Source of the DNA: CAJBVG01 sp044337515
GTDB lineage: Bacteria > Bacteroidota > Bacteroidia > Sphingobacteriales > Sphingobacteriaceae
DNA length: 64,000 nt
Assembly (NCBI GenBank): GCA_044337515.1
Contig: JBIINK010000004.1
Location: forward strand, 11,796-75,795
Direction of reading: 5' to 3'
Below are positions 25,343 to 34,536 of this stretch, piece by piece. Numbering within the stretch: the first letter of the stretch is position 1; the number at the start of each line of letters is the position of its first letter. The position numbers and the translations under genes are program-made. The notes beneath the pieces are model-generated. The model had not been told where the DNA came from. It searched no databases and saw only the letters and a list, made by a program, of their open reading frames with translations.

Positions 25343-26491
25343 ATGGAGACAATAGATAAAGCAAACAAACTTGCAGAATTACATAAAGACCATAATCCTG
25401 CAGAAGACTTTTTACCATTACTAGGTACAGACTACATCGAGTTTTATGTAGGTAACGCTAAACAAGCATCATACTTTTATAGATCAGCATTTGGTTTCGA
25501 ACTAGTAGCATACGCTGGGCCTGAGACAGGTGTTCGAGGAAAAGCATCATATGTTTTACAACAAGGAAAAATTCGTTTAGTATTAACGACTTCTTTCGAG
25601 CCTAATTCGGAAATATCTGAGCACGTGAAAGTACATGGTGATGGTGTTAAAGTATTAGCTCTTTGGGTTGATGATTTGGAATATTCGTATGATCAAGTTA
25701 TTAAACGCGGTGCAGTATCATTATCCCCACCACAAACGTTAACAGACGAATTTGGTGAGGTTAAGATAGCCACCATTAAAACTTATGGCGACACGGTACA
25801 TACTTTCGTAGAACGCAAAAACTACAAGGGTGCATTTATGCCGGGTTTCAAGGCAACTCCCAAAGATCAAATCGCAAAATCACTTGGATTTACTTATGTA
25901 GACCATTGTGTAGGAAATGTAAACTGGGGTGAAATGAACACTTGGGTAAAATTCTATGAAGAGGTAATGGGATTCAAATTAATTATCACTTTTGATGATA
26001 CCGATATCTCTACAGAATACTCTTCATTAATGTCGAAAGTGGTTTCTAACGGAACAGGTTATGTTAAGTTCCCAATTAACGAACCAGCAAATGGCAAGAA
26101 AAAGTCGCAAATTGAAGAATATGTAGAGTTCTACCAAGGTGCAGGTGTACAACACATTGCTATTGCAACTGACAATATTCTTGAAACAGTTGCTGAAATG
26201 CGTCGTAGAGGTGTCGAATTTCTTTACGTTCCTGAAACTTATTATGAAGATTTATACGAGCGTGTAGGTAAAATAGACGAAAGTGTTGAAGAATTGAAGA
26301 AACTAAACATCCTTGTAGACAGAGATCCTGAAGGATATTTATTGCAAATATTTACAAAGCCTGTGGAAGACAGACCTACCGTATTCTATGAAATTATTCA
26401 ACGTAGAGGTGCTACTTCATTCGGTAAAGGTAACTTCAAAGCACTTTTTGAGTCGATTGAACGCGAACAAGAAGTAAGAGGTAATTTATAA
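25343..26491 (+). CDS. hppD: 4-hydroxyphenylpyruvate dioxygenase
   Basis: This enzyme makes homogentisate from 4-hydroxyphenylpyruvate. The 382-residue chain has the two-domain vicinal-oxygen-chelate fold. The Fe(II) ligands are in VDHCVGNV (about residue 187), QHIAIATD (about residue 270) and FYEIIQRRG (about residue 348). It starts at ATG 25343 directly after the AATACAT array and ends before a strong terminator, so hmgA-hppD form one unit. Confidence 0.96.
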   Translation: METIDKANKLAELHKDHNPAEDFLPLLGTDYIEFYVGNAKQASYFYRSAFGFELVAYAGPETGVRGKASYVLQQGKIRLVLTTSFEPNSEISEHVKVHGDGVKVLALWVDDLEYSYDQVIKRGAVSLSPPQTLTDEFGEVKIATIKTYGDTVHTFVERKNYKGAFMPGFKATPKDQIAKSLGFTYVDHCVGNVNWGEMNTWVKFYEEVMGFKLIITFDDTDISTEYSSLMSKVVSNGTGYVKFPINEPANGKKKSQIEEYVEFYQGAGVQHIAIATDNILETVAEMRRRGVEFLYVPETYYEDLYERVGKIDESVEELKKLNILVDRDPEGYLLQIFTKPVEDRPTVFYEIIQRRGATSFGKGNFKALFESIEREQEVRGNL

Positions 26492-26512
26492 TACATACTT
26501 ATGTTTAGTATA

Positions 26513-26546
26513 AAGAGCATGGGCTAATCACTCATGCTCTTTTTGC
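26513..26546 (+). terminator. Rho-independent terminator after hppD
   Basis: The stem AAAGAGCATG/CATGCTCTTT has a loop of about ten bases and is followed by a T-run. It ends the hmgA-hppD transcript. Confidence 0.88.
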
Positions 26547-26569
26547 TTTATTTTTTTTTGTTACTTTTG
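26543..26569 (+). promoter_or_regulatory. Putative purN promoter
   Basis: TTG (26543-26545) and an exact -7 element TACTTTTG (26562-26569) are separated by 16 bp, near the Bacteroidota spacing. The -7 element ends 17 nt before the purN ATG and the -33 element overlaps the upstream terminator's T-run. Confidence 0.5.
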
Positions 26570-26586
26570 AATTCTAATATTATCGA

Positions 26587-27183
26587 ATGAAAAGAATCGC
26601 AATATTTGCATCAGGCTCGGGATCTAATGCCCAAAGAATCATGGAACACTTCAAACGCAACAAAGAAATGGAAGTGGCTTTGGTTCTTTGTAATAAACCA
26701 GATGCTTATGTTTTGCAACGTGCCGACAACTTTGAAGTGCCTACTCATGTGTTTACTAAAGATGAGATGTTGCATACCAATTCAATCGATAACCTATTGA
26801 AAAACTTAGAGATAGACATTATTGTATTAGCTGGCTTCATGTGGCTTTTACCTGATCGTTTCATCCAAAATTATCCTAAACGCATCATCAATATACACCC
26901 TGCACTACTCCCAAAATTTGGTGGTGAGGGAATGTTTGGCAAGAAAGTACATACCGCTGTTCTTCAATCTAAAGAAATTGAAACGGGTATTACGATACAT
27001 TATGTTAATGAACATTTTGATGAAGGTGAAATTATTTACCAATCGAAATGCGCTATCGAAAAAACTGATGACGCTGAAAAATTGGCTTACAAAGTTCACC
27101 AACTCGAACATATCCATTACCCGAAAATCATCGAAGATTTGTTGAAAAAACTAGACAAAAAAGTTTACCCCGGAAATCATTAA
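26587..27183 (+). CDS. purN: Phosphoribosylglycinamide formyltransferase
   Basis: This enzyme transfers a formyl group from 10-formyl-THF to GAR in purine synthesis. The 198-residue product begins with the phosphate-binding FASGSGSNAQRI (residues 7-18). The active-site INIHPALLPKFGG, the GITIHYV strand and the FDEGEIIYQ motif (catalytic Asp) are all intact. It is followed by purH after 35 bp. Confidence 0.95.
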   Translation: MKRIAIFASGSGSNAQRIMEHFKRNKEMEVALVLCNKPDAYVLQRADNFEVPTHVFTKDEMLHTNSIDNLLKNLEIDIIVLAGFMWLLPDRFIQNYPKRIINIHPALLPKFGGEGMFGKKVHTAVLQSKEIETGITIHYVNEHFDEGEIIYQSKCAIEKTDDAEKLAYKVHQLEHIHYPKIIEDLLKKLDKKVYPGNH

Positions 27184-27218
27184 TTTTTCATAAACTTGCG
27201 CATCCAATTTATTTCTTC

Positions 27219-28745
27219 ATGAGCGCAACAGTAAAGGTTAAAAACGCCTTAATATCAGTCTATTACAAAGACAACCTAGAACCTATCATTCATTTACTTC
27301 ACAAACACGGTGTAAATATTTACTCAACAGGTGGCACAGAAACCTTTATTAAAAATTTAGGAGTACCTGTAATTCCAGTGGAGGACCTTACTTCCTACCC
27401 TTCAATTTTAGGTGGTCGTGTAAAAACCTTACACCCAAAAGTATTCGGAGGAATTTTATCAAGAAGAGAATTAGACTCTGATAAAGCACAATTAGAACAA
27501 TACGAGATTCCAGAAATCGACCTTGTCATTGTTGATTTATACCCATTCGAGGAAACACTAGCTTCAGGAGCTTCTGAACAAGACATCATCGAAAAGATTG
27601 ACATAGGTGGTATTTCACTAATTCGAGCTGCAGCTAAAAACCATAAAGATGTAATCATCGTTTCATCTAAAAACGATTACACTTATTTATTAGAAGTACT
27701 TGAGAATAACCAAGGCTCTTCTACATTAACCGAACGCAAGGAGTTTGCTAAACGTGCATTTAACACTAGCTCACACTACGATACAGCGATATTCAATTAC
27801 TTTAATAGAGAAAATCCATTAGAAGTTTTCAAGCAAAGCGTGCAAGATTCACAAGTTCTTCGTTACGGGGAAAACCCTCATCAACGTGGAGTTTTCTTTG
27901 GTAATCTAGAAGCCATGTTTGATAAATTAAACGGTAAGGAATTATCGTACAATAACCTTGTAGATGTTGATGCAGCAGTAGAACTTATTAAAGAATTTAC
28001 TGAACCAACATTTGCCATTTTAAAACATACTAATGCATGTGGATTAGCAACTAGAAGTAGCTTAAAACAAGCTTGGATTGATGCCTTAGCTGGCGATCCT
28101 GTTTCTGCATTTGGAGGTGTAATCATTACGAATAGAGTAATTGACGTAGATACAGCAAAAGAAATACACTCGTTATTCTGTGAAGTACTTATTGCTCCAG
28201 GATTCGACGCTGATGCAGTTTCCTTATTATCGGAAAAGAAAAATAGAATATTATTAGTTCAAAAGAACGTTGAATTACCTAAGAAACTATTTAAAACTTT
28301 GTTGAATGGAGTTATTGAGCAAGATAAAGACCTTTCAATGGAAGGTGTAGCTGATATGCGCACCGTAACCACAAACACACCAACCGAACAAGAATTAAAC
28401 GACCTAGCTTTTGCGAATAAGCTAGTGAAACATACTAAGTCAAATACAATCATCCTTGCAAAAAACAATCAGTTATTAGCAAGTGGTGTTGGTCAAACTT
28501 CTCGTGTTGATGCCTTAAAGCAAGCTATCATCAAAGCTGAAGCATTTGGTTTCGATTTAAAAGGTGCTGTAATGGCGTCTGATGCCTTCTTCCCTTTCCC
28601 TGATTGTGTAGAGATTGCAGGAAATGCAGGTATTACAGCCGTAGTTCAACCTGGTGGGTCAATTAAGGACCAAGATTCTATTAACTATTGTAATGCTCAC
28701 GAGATTGCGATGGTCATGACTGGAATTAGGCACTTTAAACATTAG
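27219..28745 (+). CDS. purH: Bifunctional AICAR transformylase / IMP cyclohydrolase
   Basis: PurH carries out the last two steps of IMP synthesis. The N-terminal MGS-like cyclohydrolase domain shows VYSTGG-type IYSTGGTETFI (residues 29-40) and LGGRVKTLHPKVFGGIL. The AICAR transformylase domain shows LRYGENPHQRG and FAILKHTNACGLA. The 508-residue length is normal. It follows purN closely. Confidence 0.96.
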   Translation: MSATVKVKNALISVYYKDNLEPIIHLLHKHGVNIYSTGGTETFIKNLGVPVIPVEDLTSYPSILGGRVKTLHPKVFGGILSRRELDSDKAQLEQYEIPEIDLVIVDLYPFEETLASGASEQDIIEKIDIGGISLIRAAAKNHKDVIIVSSKNDYTYLLEVLENNQGSSTLTERKEFAKRAFNTSSHYDTAIFNYFNRENPLEVFKQSVQDSQVLRYGENPHQRGVFFGNLEAMFDKLNGKELSYNNLVDVDAAVELIKEFTEPTFAILKHTNACGLATRSSLKQAWIDALAGDPVSAFGGVIITNRVIDVDTAKEIHSLFCEVLIAPGFDADAVSLLSEKKNRILLVQKNVELPKKLFKTLLNGVIEQDKDLSMEGVADMRTVTTNTPTEQELNDLAFANKLVKHTKSNTIILAKNNQLLASGVGQTSRVDALKQAIIKAEAFGFDLKGAVMASDAFFPFPDCVEIAGNAGITAVVQPGGSIKDQDSINYCNAHEIAMVMTGIRHFKH

Positions 28746-28819
28746 TATTGATTTTTATGGATTATTATTCATAAATTGACAATCATTTTATCAAAAAACA
28801 GTAGAAATAAAAAGAAGAA

Positions 28820-29842
28820 ATGGGCTTATTTAATTTTTTCACGCAAGAAATTGCAATTGACTTAGGAACAGCGAATACGCTAATTATACATAATGACAAA
28901 GTTGTTGTCGATGAACCATCGATTGTAGCAATCGATCGCAAAACAAGTAAAGTTATTGCGGTGGGTAAACAAGCCATGCAAATGGACGGTAAAGCTCATG
29001 ATGGTATCAAAACTATTCGTCCATTGAAAGATGGTGTAATTGCAGATTTCGATGCTGCAGAACACATGATTCGTGGTATGATTAAAATGATCAACCCAGG
29101 ACGTGGTTGGTTCTTACCTTCATTACGTATGGTTATTTGTATCCCTTCAGGTATTACCGAAGTGGAAAAACGTGCTGTACGTGACTCTGCAGAAATTGCA
29201 GGTGCAAAAGAAGTGTATATGATTCACGAGCCTATGGCAGCAGCAATCGGTATTGGTATCGATGTGGAAGAGCCTATGGGAAATATGATTATTGATATCG
29301 GTGGTGGTACTACAGAAATTGCTGTCATTGCCCTATCTGGTATCGTGTGTGATCAATCAATCCGTGTTGCGGGTGATAACTTCGATAGCGATATTGTTCA
29401 ATACATGCGTAGAGAGCACAATATTTTAATTGGTGACCGTACCGCAGAAAAAATAAAGATTGAAGTTGGTGCTGCATTAACTGAACTAGACGAACCACCA
29501 GCAGATTTTGCGGTTCAAGGAAGAGATTTAATGACTGGTGTGCCGAAACAAATTAAAGTTTCTTATACTGAAATTGCTCATTGTTTAGATAAATCTATTT
29601 CTAAAATTGAGGAAGCAATTTTAAAAGCATTAGAGATTACACCTCCAGAATTATCTGCAGATATCTACCAAACTGGAATTTATTTAACAGGTGGCGGTGC
29701 ATTATTACGTGGCCTAGATAAACGTATATCTAGCAAAACTAAATTGCCAGTACACATTGCTGAAGATCCTTTACGTGCGGTAGTTAGAGGTACAGGCATT
29801 GCACTTAAAAACATTGGTAACTTCAAGTTCTTAATGACCTAA
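28820..29842 (+). CDS. mreB: Rod-shape actin MreB
   Basis: This bacterial actin organises cell-wall elongation. The 340 residues contain the phosphate-1 motif IDLGTANT (about residues 13-20), the phosphate-2 motif MIIDIGGGTTEIAVI and the adenosine motif YLTGGGALLRGL. It is the first gene of an mreBCD-mrdA-rodA operon and is the likely promoter-proximal gene, with a 74-bp AT-rich leader after purH. Confidence 0.97.
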   Translation: MGLFNFFTQEIAIDLGTANTLIIHNDKVVVDEPSIVAIDRKTSKVIAVGKQAMQMDGKAHDGIKTIRPLKDGVIADFDAAEHMIRGMIKMINPGRGWFLPSLRMVICIPSGITEVEKRAVRDSAEIAGAKEVYMIHEPMAAAIGIGIDVEEPMGNMIIDIGGGTTEIAVIALSGIVCDQSIRVAGDNFDSDIVQYMRREHNILIGDRTAEKIKIEVGAALTELDEPPADFAVQGRDLMTGVPKQIKVSYTEIAHCLDKSISKIEEAILKALEITPPELSADIYQTGIYLTGGGALLRGLDKRISSKTKLPVHIAEDPLRAVVRGTGIALKNIGNFKFLMT

Positions 29843-29863
29843 TTGTTGAAAGTAAATTAATCA

Positions 29864-30697
29864 ATGCGTAACCTTTGGCTTTTCTTTCTTCGATACTATG
29901 CTTTCTTCTTATTTTTAATATTAGAAGCATTTGCTATTGTATTGATGATTAATAATAATAGCTATCACAGTGCTTCGTATTTTAATTCTGCTAACAATGT
30001 AAGTGCAGATGTTTACTCATACGTATCCAATGCAAAGTCTTTTGTGAACCTTCAAACCGTTAACGATAGTTTATCTAAAGAGAATGCTCGTTTATTAAAT
30101 CTATTACTTTCATCACCATACTCTAATGGTGTAAAAAAAATTACGAAAGGCGATTCTACAACATCAAGACGATACTCTTATATTGAAGCAAAAGTGATGA
30201 ACAACTCTGTTCATAATCGAAATAATTATTTAACACTTGATCGTGGTTCACTACAAGGTGTGAGACCTAAGATGGGAGTTATATGTGGTAATGGAATTGT
30301 TGGTACAGTAAAAGATGTAAATGAACATTTTTGTACCGTAATTTCTTTCTTGCATAAAGATTCTCGAATATCGGCTAGACTTTCAGCAACGAAAGACTTT
30401 GGCTCATTAGTTTGGGATGGTGAGAATCCAAGATTTGCCTCATTAAAAGATATTCCTACACACGTTAAAGTTAAACTAGGAGATTCGGTAACCACTACAG
30501 GATACTCACAAAAATTCCCGGAAAATATTTTTGTTGGACGTGTTGTTAAGTGTGAATTAAAAAGTGGTGATAATTTCTATAATATAGAAGTAGCCTTATC
30601 TACACACTTCTCTACTTTACGATATGTGTATATTGTTGAAGATAATTTTGCTAAAGAATTAGCAGATTTAGAAAGCAAGGAGGTTGGTAATGATTAA
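29864..30697 (+). CDS. mreC: Rod-shape protein MreC
   Basis: MreC is a periplasmic scaffold of the elongasome. A single transmembrane helix is at about residues 10-30 (YAFFLFLILEAFAIVLMINN). A short coiled coil follows (TVNDSLSKENARLLNLLLS), then the MreC beta-barrel core (NNYLTLDRGSLQGVRPKMGV; GDSVTTTGYSQKFPENIFVG). The 277-residue length is usual for Bacteroidota. It overlaps mreD by 8 nt. Confidence 0.93.
   Translation: MRNLWLFFLRYYAFFLFLILEAFAIVLMINNNSYHSASYFNSANNVSADVYSYVSNAKSFVNLQTVNDSLSKENARLLNLLLSSPYSNGVKKITKGDSTTSRRYSYIEAKVMNNSVHNRNNYLTLDRGSLQGVRPKMGVICGNGIVGTVKDVNEHFCTVISFLHKDSRISARLSATKDFGSLVWDGENPRFASLKDIPTHVKVKLGDSVTTTGYSQKFPENIFVGRVVKCELKSGDNFYNIEVALSTHFSTLRYVYIVEDNFAKELADLESKEVGND
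30677..30683 (+). promoter_or_regulatory. Strong Shine-Dalgarno for mreD
   Basis: AAGGAGG lies 6 nt upstream of ATG 30690 inside the 3' end of mreC. It decides the mreD start over the TTG at 30684 and is unusual in a genome with few Shine-Dalgarno sequences. Confidence 0.7.
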
Positions 30698-31208
30698 AGT
30701 CTATTTAAGTAATCTGTTCCGTTTTTTCTTCCTCATCTTACTACAAGTAATTATCTTAAACAATATCGGATTGTATAATATGGTTAATCCATATTTATAT
30801 GTAATGTTCATCTTATTATTACCCTTAGAAACTCCATTGTATTTACTACTCGGGCTTTCTTTTGCAATGGGTCTTTCAATTGATATTTTTTCGAACACAG
30901 GTGGAATGCATGCAGCAGCTTGTACCCTTATGGCTTTCGTTCGCCCCTTGGTTTTATTGATTATCACCCCTCGCGGTGGTTACGAACACCAACCAGTACC
31001 GAACCTTAGAAACATGGGTATCCAGTGGTTCTTGACGTACTCTGTTATTTTAGTTCTAGTACATCATCTATTATTATTTCAATTAGAAATATTCAGAATA
31101 GATGAGTTTCTCATTACCTTTACTAGGTCAATACTAAGTAGCGTTTTTACCTTAGTACTGATTTTTATCGCGCAATATTTAACCGGTAGTTCGAAGAAAA
31201 GAATATGA
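30690..31208 (+). CDS. mreD: Rod-shape membrane protein MreD
   Basis: MreD is an integral membrane component of the elongasome. The 172 residues are very hydrophobic, with about five transmembrane helices. A typical Bacteroidota MreD feature is the PLETPLYLLLGLSFAMGLSIDIFSNTGGMHAAACTLMAFVRP region. The ATG at 30690 is chosen because of the AAGGAGG 6 nt upstream. It overlaps mreC by 8 nt and mrdA by 4 nt, so all three are translationally coupled. Confidence 0.9.
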   Translation: MIKVYLSNLFRFFFLILLQVIILNNIGLYNMVNPYLYVMFILLLPLETPLYLLLGLSFAMGLSIDIFSNTGGMHAAACTLMAFVRPLVLLIITPRGGYEHQPVPNLRNMGIQWFLTYSVILVLVHHLLLFQLEIFRIDEFLITFTRSILSSVFTLVLIFIAQYLTGSSKKRI

Positions 31209-33076
31209 ACATCTTTTTCGAAAGGAAATTCGTCATTCAAGGCTTGGTGGTTTTCATCGCCTTTATTCTACTATCGCGATTGTTTTATATACAGGTAATT
31301 GATGATAGTTACTTCTTATCTGCCAACAACAATGTACTTCGCAAAATCAATATCTATCCAGCTCGAGGCATTATATACGATCGCAACGGACATATATTAG
31401 TTCAAAACGAACCGGTATATGACTTAATGGTTATTCCAAAGCAAACAAAAGATATTGATACGCTCAACTTTTGTAATCTCATTGGAATTTCCAAATCAGA
31501 ATTTCTTGAGAAAATAAAAAAGGCAAGAAAATACTCTCCTTTCAAAGCTTCTATTTTCGAGAAACAATTGTCGGCAAGAGTATATGCCTCATTTCAAGAG
31601 CAACTATACGAATTCCCTGGATTCTATGTGCAAAATCGTACAGTAAGAAAATATCCAGATTCTGCAGCAGCACATGTTTTAGGATACATTGGCGAGGTTA
31701 ATGACCGTATCATTGCTAGCACAAATAACTATTATCAAAAAGGCGATTATATCGGTATCAGCGGTATCGAAAAATCATATGAAAATATTTTAAGAGGACA
31801 ACGTGGCACCAAAGTAATTATGGTGGACGTGTTGAACAGAGACCAAGGTTCCTATGAGAATGGTGCATACGATACTGTAGCAATTGCAGGTGAGAAATTA
31901 GTTTCGTCGATTGATTTTGAAATGCAAAAATTAGGCGAAGCATTAATGAGAAACAAAAAAGGTAGTATCGTTGCTATTGAACCGAGTACCGGCGAAATCC
32001 TTTGTTTTATTAGTAGTCCGGGGTACGACCCGAATTTACTAGTAGGTAGAGAACGTGGAAATAATTACATAAAACTTTTAAGAGATACACAAAAACCATT
32101 ATTTGTTAGACCATTAATGGCTCAATATCCACCAGGTTCAATTTTCAAAGCGGTAGAAGCATTAGTAGCTCAACAAGAAAACCTAATATTCCCTGAAACT
32201 AGATTCCCTTGTGGTGGAGGTTATTCTATTGGTAGTCGTACCGTAAAATGTATGCACAACCACTCCCCATTAAATCTTCAAGAATCCATAGCACAATCAT
32301 GTAACAGTTATTATTGCTGGACATTCAAGAAACTTATTGACCAAGGTAATTACGGTAGTGCAGAGAAAAACTTTTTAAAATGGAGAGAGTACGTAAATAA
32401 ATTCGGTATCGGTAAAAAAACCGGAATCGATCTACCAAACGAATTAAATGGATTACTTCCAACTGTAGCCTTCTACGATAAATATTATGGCTCTGGGCAT
32501 TGGAAGTCTTCGACTATTATCTCATTAGCCATTGGACAAGGAGAATTAGGCGTAACACCTTTACAAATGGCCAATGTTACTGCTGCCATAGCTAACAAAG
32601 GATGGTATTATAATCCACACCTAATTAAAGCGATTGGAAATAACAACACGCAGAAAAAAGAGTTTACCACAAAGAATTATGTTGGCATCGACTCTGCATA
32701 TTTCAATATTGTTATTAGTGGAATGCAGGATGTTGTTGAACGTGGAACTGCTACTTATGCAAAAATAGAAGGCATAACGATGTGTGGCAAAACTGGTACT
32801 GCTCAAAACCCTCAAGGGAAAGACCACTCGGTGTTCTTTGCGTTTGCACCTAGAGATAACCCTAAAATTGCAATCGCGGTAGTTGTTGAAAACGCTGGCT
32901 TTGGTTCTATTTGGGCCGCTCCTATTGCAAGTTTATTAGTAGAAAAGTATTTAAGAGATAGCATTAGCAGACCTCAATATTATGTTGATCGTTTGTTAAA
33001 TGCAGATTTTATTCATGCTCCAGTTTTGAGCGCAGAGGATAAAAAGAAAGCTGAAGAAAAGAAGAAAATTAATTAA
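31205..33076 (+). CDS. mrdA: Penicillin-binding protein 2 (elongasome transpeptidase)
   Basis: This class B PBP crosslinks peptidoglycan during elongation. The 623 residues have an N-terminal transmembrane helix (10-30), a PBP dimer domain (about 40-215) and a transpeptidase domain. The active-site motifs are SIFK (312-315), SCN in AQSCNSYYC, and KTG in CGKTGTAQ. All three catalytic motifs are intact. It ends before a REP-like inverted repeat that reaches the rodA start. Confidence 0.96.
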   Translation: MNIFFERKFVIQGLVVFIAFILLSRLFYIQVIDDSYFLSANNNVLRKINIYPARGIIYDRNGHILVQNEPVYDLMVIPKQTKDIDTLNFCNLIGISKSEFLEKIKKARKYSPFKASIFEKQLSARVYASFQEQLYEFPGFYVQNRTVRKYPDSAAAHVLGYIGEVNDRIIASTNNYYQKGDYIGISGIEKSYENILRGQRGTKVIMVDVLNRDQGSYENGAYDTVAIAGEKLVSSIDFEMQKLGEALMRNKKGSIVAIEPSTGEILCFISSPGYDPNLLVGRERGNNYIKLLRDTQKPLFVRPLMAQYPPGSIFKAVEALVAQQENLIFPETRFPCGGGYSIGSRTVKCMHNHSPLNLQESIAQSCNSYYCWTFKKLIDQGNYGSAEKNFLKWREYVNKFGIGKKTGIDLPNELNGLLPTVAFYDKYYGSGHWKSSTIISLAIGQGELGVTPLQMANVTAAIANKGWYYNPHLIKAIGNNNTQKKEFTTKNYVGIDSAYFNIVISGMQDVVERGTATYAKIEGITMCGKTGTAQNPQGKDHSVFFAFAPRDNPKIAIAVVVENAGFGSIWAAPIASLLVEKYLRDSISRPQYYVDRLLNADFIHAPVLSAEDKKKAEEKKKIN

Positions 33077-33090
33077 TTAAAATTGTGTCC

Positions 33091-33148
33091 GTCGAAGCGT
33101 CCTCGCTTCGACATAAATCAAATAAAAATTGAAGCGAGGACGCTTCGA
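33091..33148. repeat. REP-like nested palindrome ending on the rodA start codon
   Basis: TCGAAGCGTCCTCGCTTC (33092-33109) is exactly mirrored at 33131-33148 around a 21-bp loop, and each arm is itself a hairpin (GAAGCG-TCCT-CGCTTC). The right arm's last A is the first base of the rodA ATG. It is GC-rich, unlike its surroundings. Confidence 0.93.
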
Positions 33149-34431
33149 TGAACAATAAAAAAATGAGTGAATTAAGGCAAAATAAATTTTGGAAAAATAT
33201 CGACACACCAACGATAGTGCTATACCTCGTGTTAGTACTCATAGGGTGGTTGAGTATTTATTCTGCCGTTTATGATGAAAGCCACAAATCCATTTTTGAT
33301 ATCGAAAGAAATTATGGAAAGCAATTAATCTGGATTCTTTCTGCCTTTTTTATAGCCTTCATGATTATCACCATTGAATCGAAATTTTTCTCAGTTTTTT
33401 CTTATGGTATATATGCAGGCACACTCGTCTTACTTGTCGCTGTGCTCTTCTTTGGTAAATATGTAAATGGATCACGATCTTGGTTTGAAATAGGCTCCTT
33501 TAGGCTCCAACCTGCTGAATTTGCTAAGTTTGCCACTGCATTAGTTATTGCAAAATACATAAGCACAACTAACAAAAAGCTCAAGGACATGCGGACTATT
33601 TCTGTCAGCTTAGGAATTCTATTCCTGCCGATGGCATTAATTTTATTGCAAGGTGATGTGGGCTCTGCCGTTTCTTATGTTGCCTTTATCTTTGTATTAT
33701 ATAGAGAAGGTCTTTCTGGATTTGTATTGGTTTTTGGTGTATTGTTAGCTTTGATTTTTATTCTAGCCCTACTCTTCCCGCCAACGAATATTTATATTGG
33801 AATAACAATCGCTTCTACGTTAGCTTACCTCTATTTCCGTAAAAAGAAATATGCATTTACCATTATTGTTATTGCAACTGTAATGTCTATATCTATGGTT
33901 GCTGGATTCGATTACACTTTTAACCATGTACTAAAATCACATCATAGAGATCGTTTAAATAATTTAGTGGGTAAAGAAATTGACTTAAAAGGAGCAGGCT
34001 ATAATGTGAACCAAAGTAAAATTGCCATAGGCTCTGGAGGCCTTGTAGGTAAAGGATATTTGAACGGAACACAAACTAAATATGATTTCGTGCCTGAGCA
34101 AAGTACCGACTTTATTTTCTGTACAGTAGGCGAAGAATTTGGATTCGCTGGAAGTCTTGCACTCATTGGATTGTTTACCGCTCTTCTACTTCGAATTATC
34201 TTTTTAGCAGAAAGGCAACGATCTGCCTTTAGTAGAATTTATGCATATGGTGTAGCGAGTATTTTGTTTATGCACCTTACCATTAACATCGGAATGACGA
34301 TTGGGTTAGTGCCTGTTATTGGTATCCCATTACCTTTCGTAAGTTATGGTGGTAGCTCATTGTGGAGTTTTACTATTCTCTTGTTTATCTTAATTAAACT
34401 GGATTCTAATAGACAGAATATTATTAGATAA
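33148..34431 (+). CDS. rodA: Peptidoglycan glycosyltransferase RodA
   Basis: RodA is the SEDS-family glycan polymerase that partners PBP2. The 427 residues form about ten transmembrane helices. SEDS motifs are seen in SWFEIGSFRLQPAEFAKF, in LLQGDVGSA, in VPEQSTDFIFCTVGEEFGF and in PFVSYGGSS. The ATG at 33148 is embedded in a REP-like palindrome; the in-frame ATG at 33163 (MSELRQNKF) is an equally good start and would avoid the hairpin. It closes the mre operon. Confidence 0.95.
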   Translation: MNNKKMSELRQNKFWKNIDTPTIVLYLVLVLIGWLSIYSAVYDESHKSIFDIERNYGKQLIWILSAFFIAFMIITIESKFFSVFSYGIYAGTLVLLVAVLFFGKYVNGSRSWFEIGSFRLQPAEFAKFATALVIAKYISTTNKKLKDMRTISVSLGILFLPMALILLQGDVGSAVSYVAFIFVLYREGLSGFVLVFGVLLALIFILALLFPPTNIYIGITIASTLAYLYFRKKKYAFTIIVIATVMSISMVAGFDYTFNHVLKSHHRDRLNNLVGKEIDLKGAGYNVNQSKIAIGSGGLVGKGYLNGTQTKYDFVPEQSTDFIFCTVGEEFGFAGSLALIGLFTALLLRIIFLAERQRSAFSRIYAYGVASILFMHLTINIGMTIGLVPVIGIPLPFVSYGGSSLWSFTILLFILIKLDSNRQNIIR

Positions 34432-34536
34432 TATGCTGGTATGCTGGTATGCTGATGTGCTGATGTGCTGATGAAAAATTTAAATCCCATTAGCATACCA
34501 GCATATTAGCACATTAGCATATTAATTTAGCATACT
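34432..34536. repeat. Intergenic quasi-palindromic word array
   Basis: TATGCTGGTATGCTGATGTG-type words (34433-34473) are mirrored by CATTAGCATACCAGCATATT and TAGCACATTAGCATATT (from about 34488), giving a long hairpin between convergent rodA and leuS. The last right-arm words reach into the leuS stop region. Confidence 0.88.

Noticed and set aside
25135..25368. Minus-strand frame encoding repeated CIMYYVL
   Set aside because: It is translation of the AATACAT array and overlaps hmgA and hppD.
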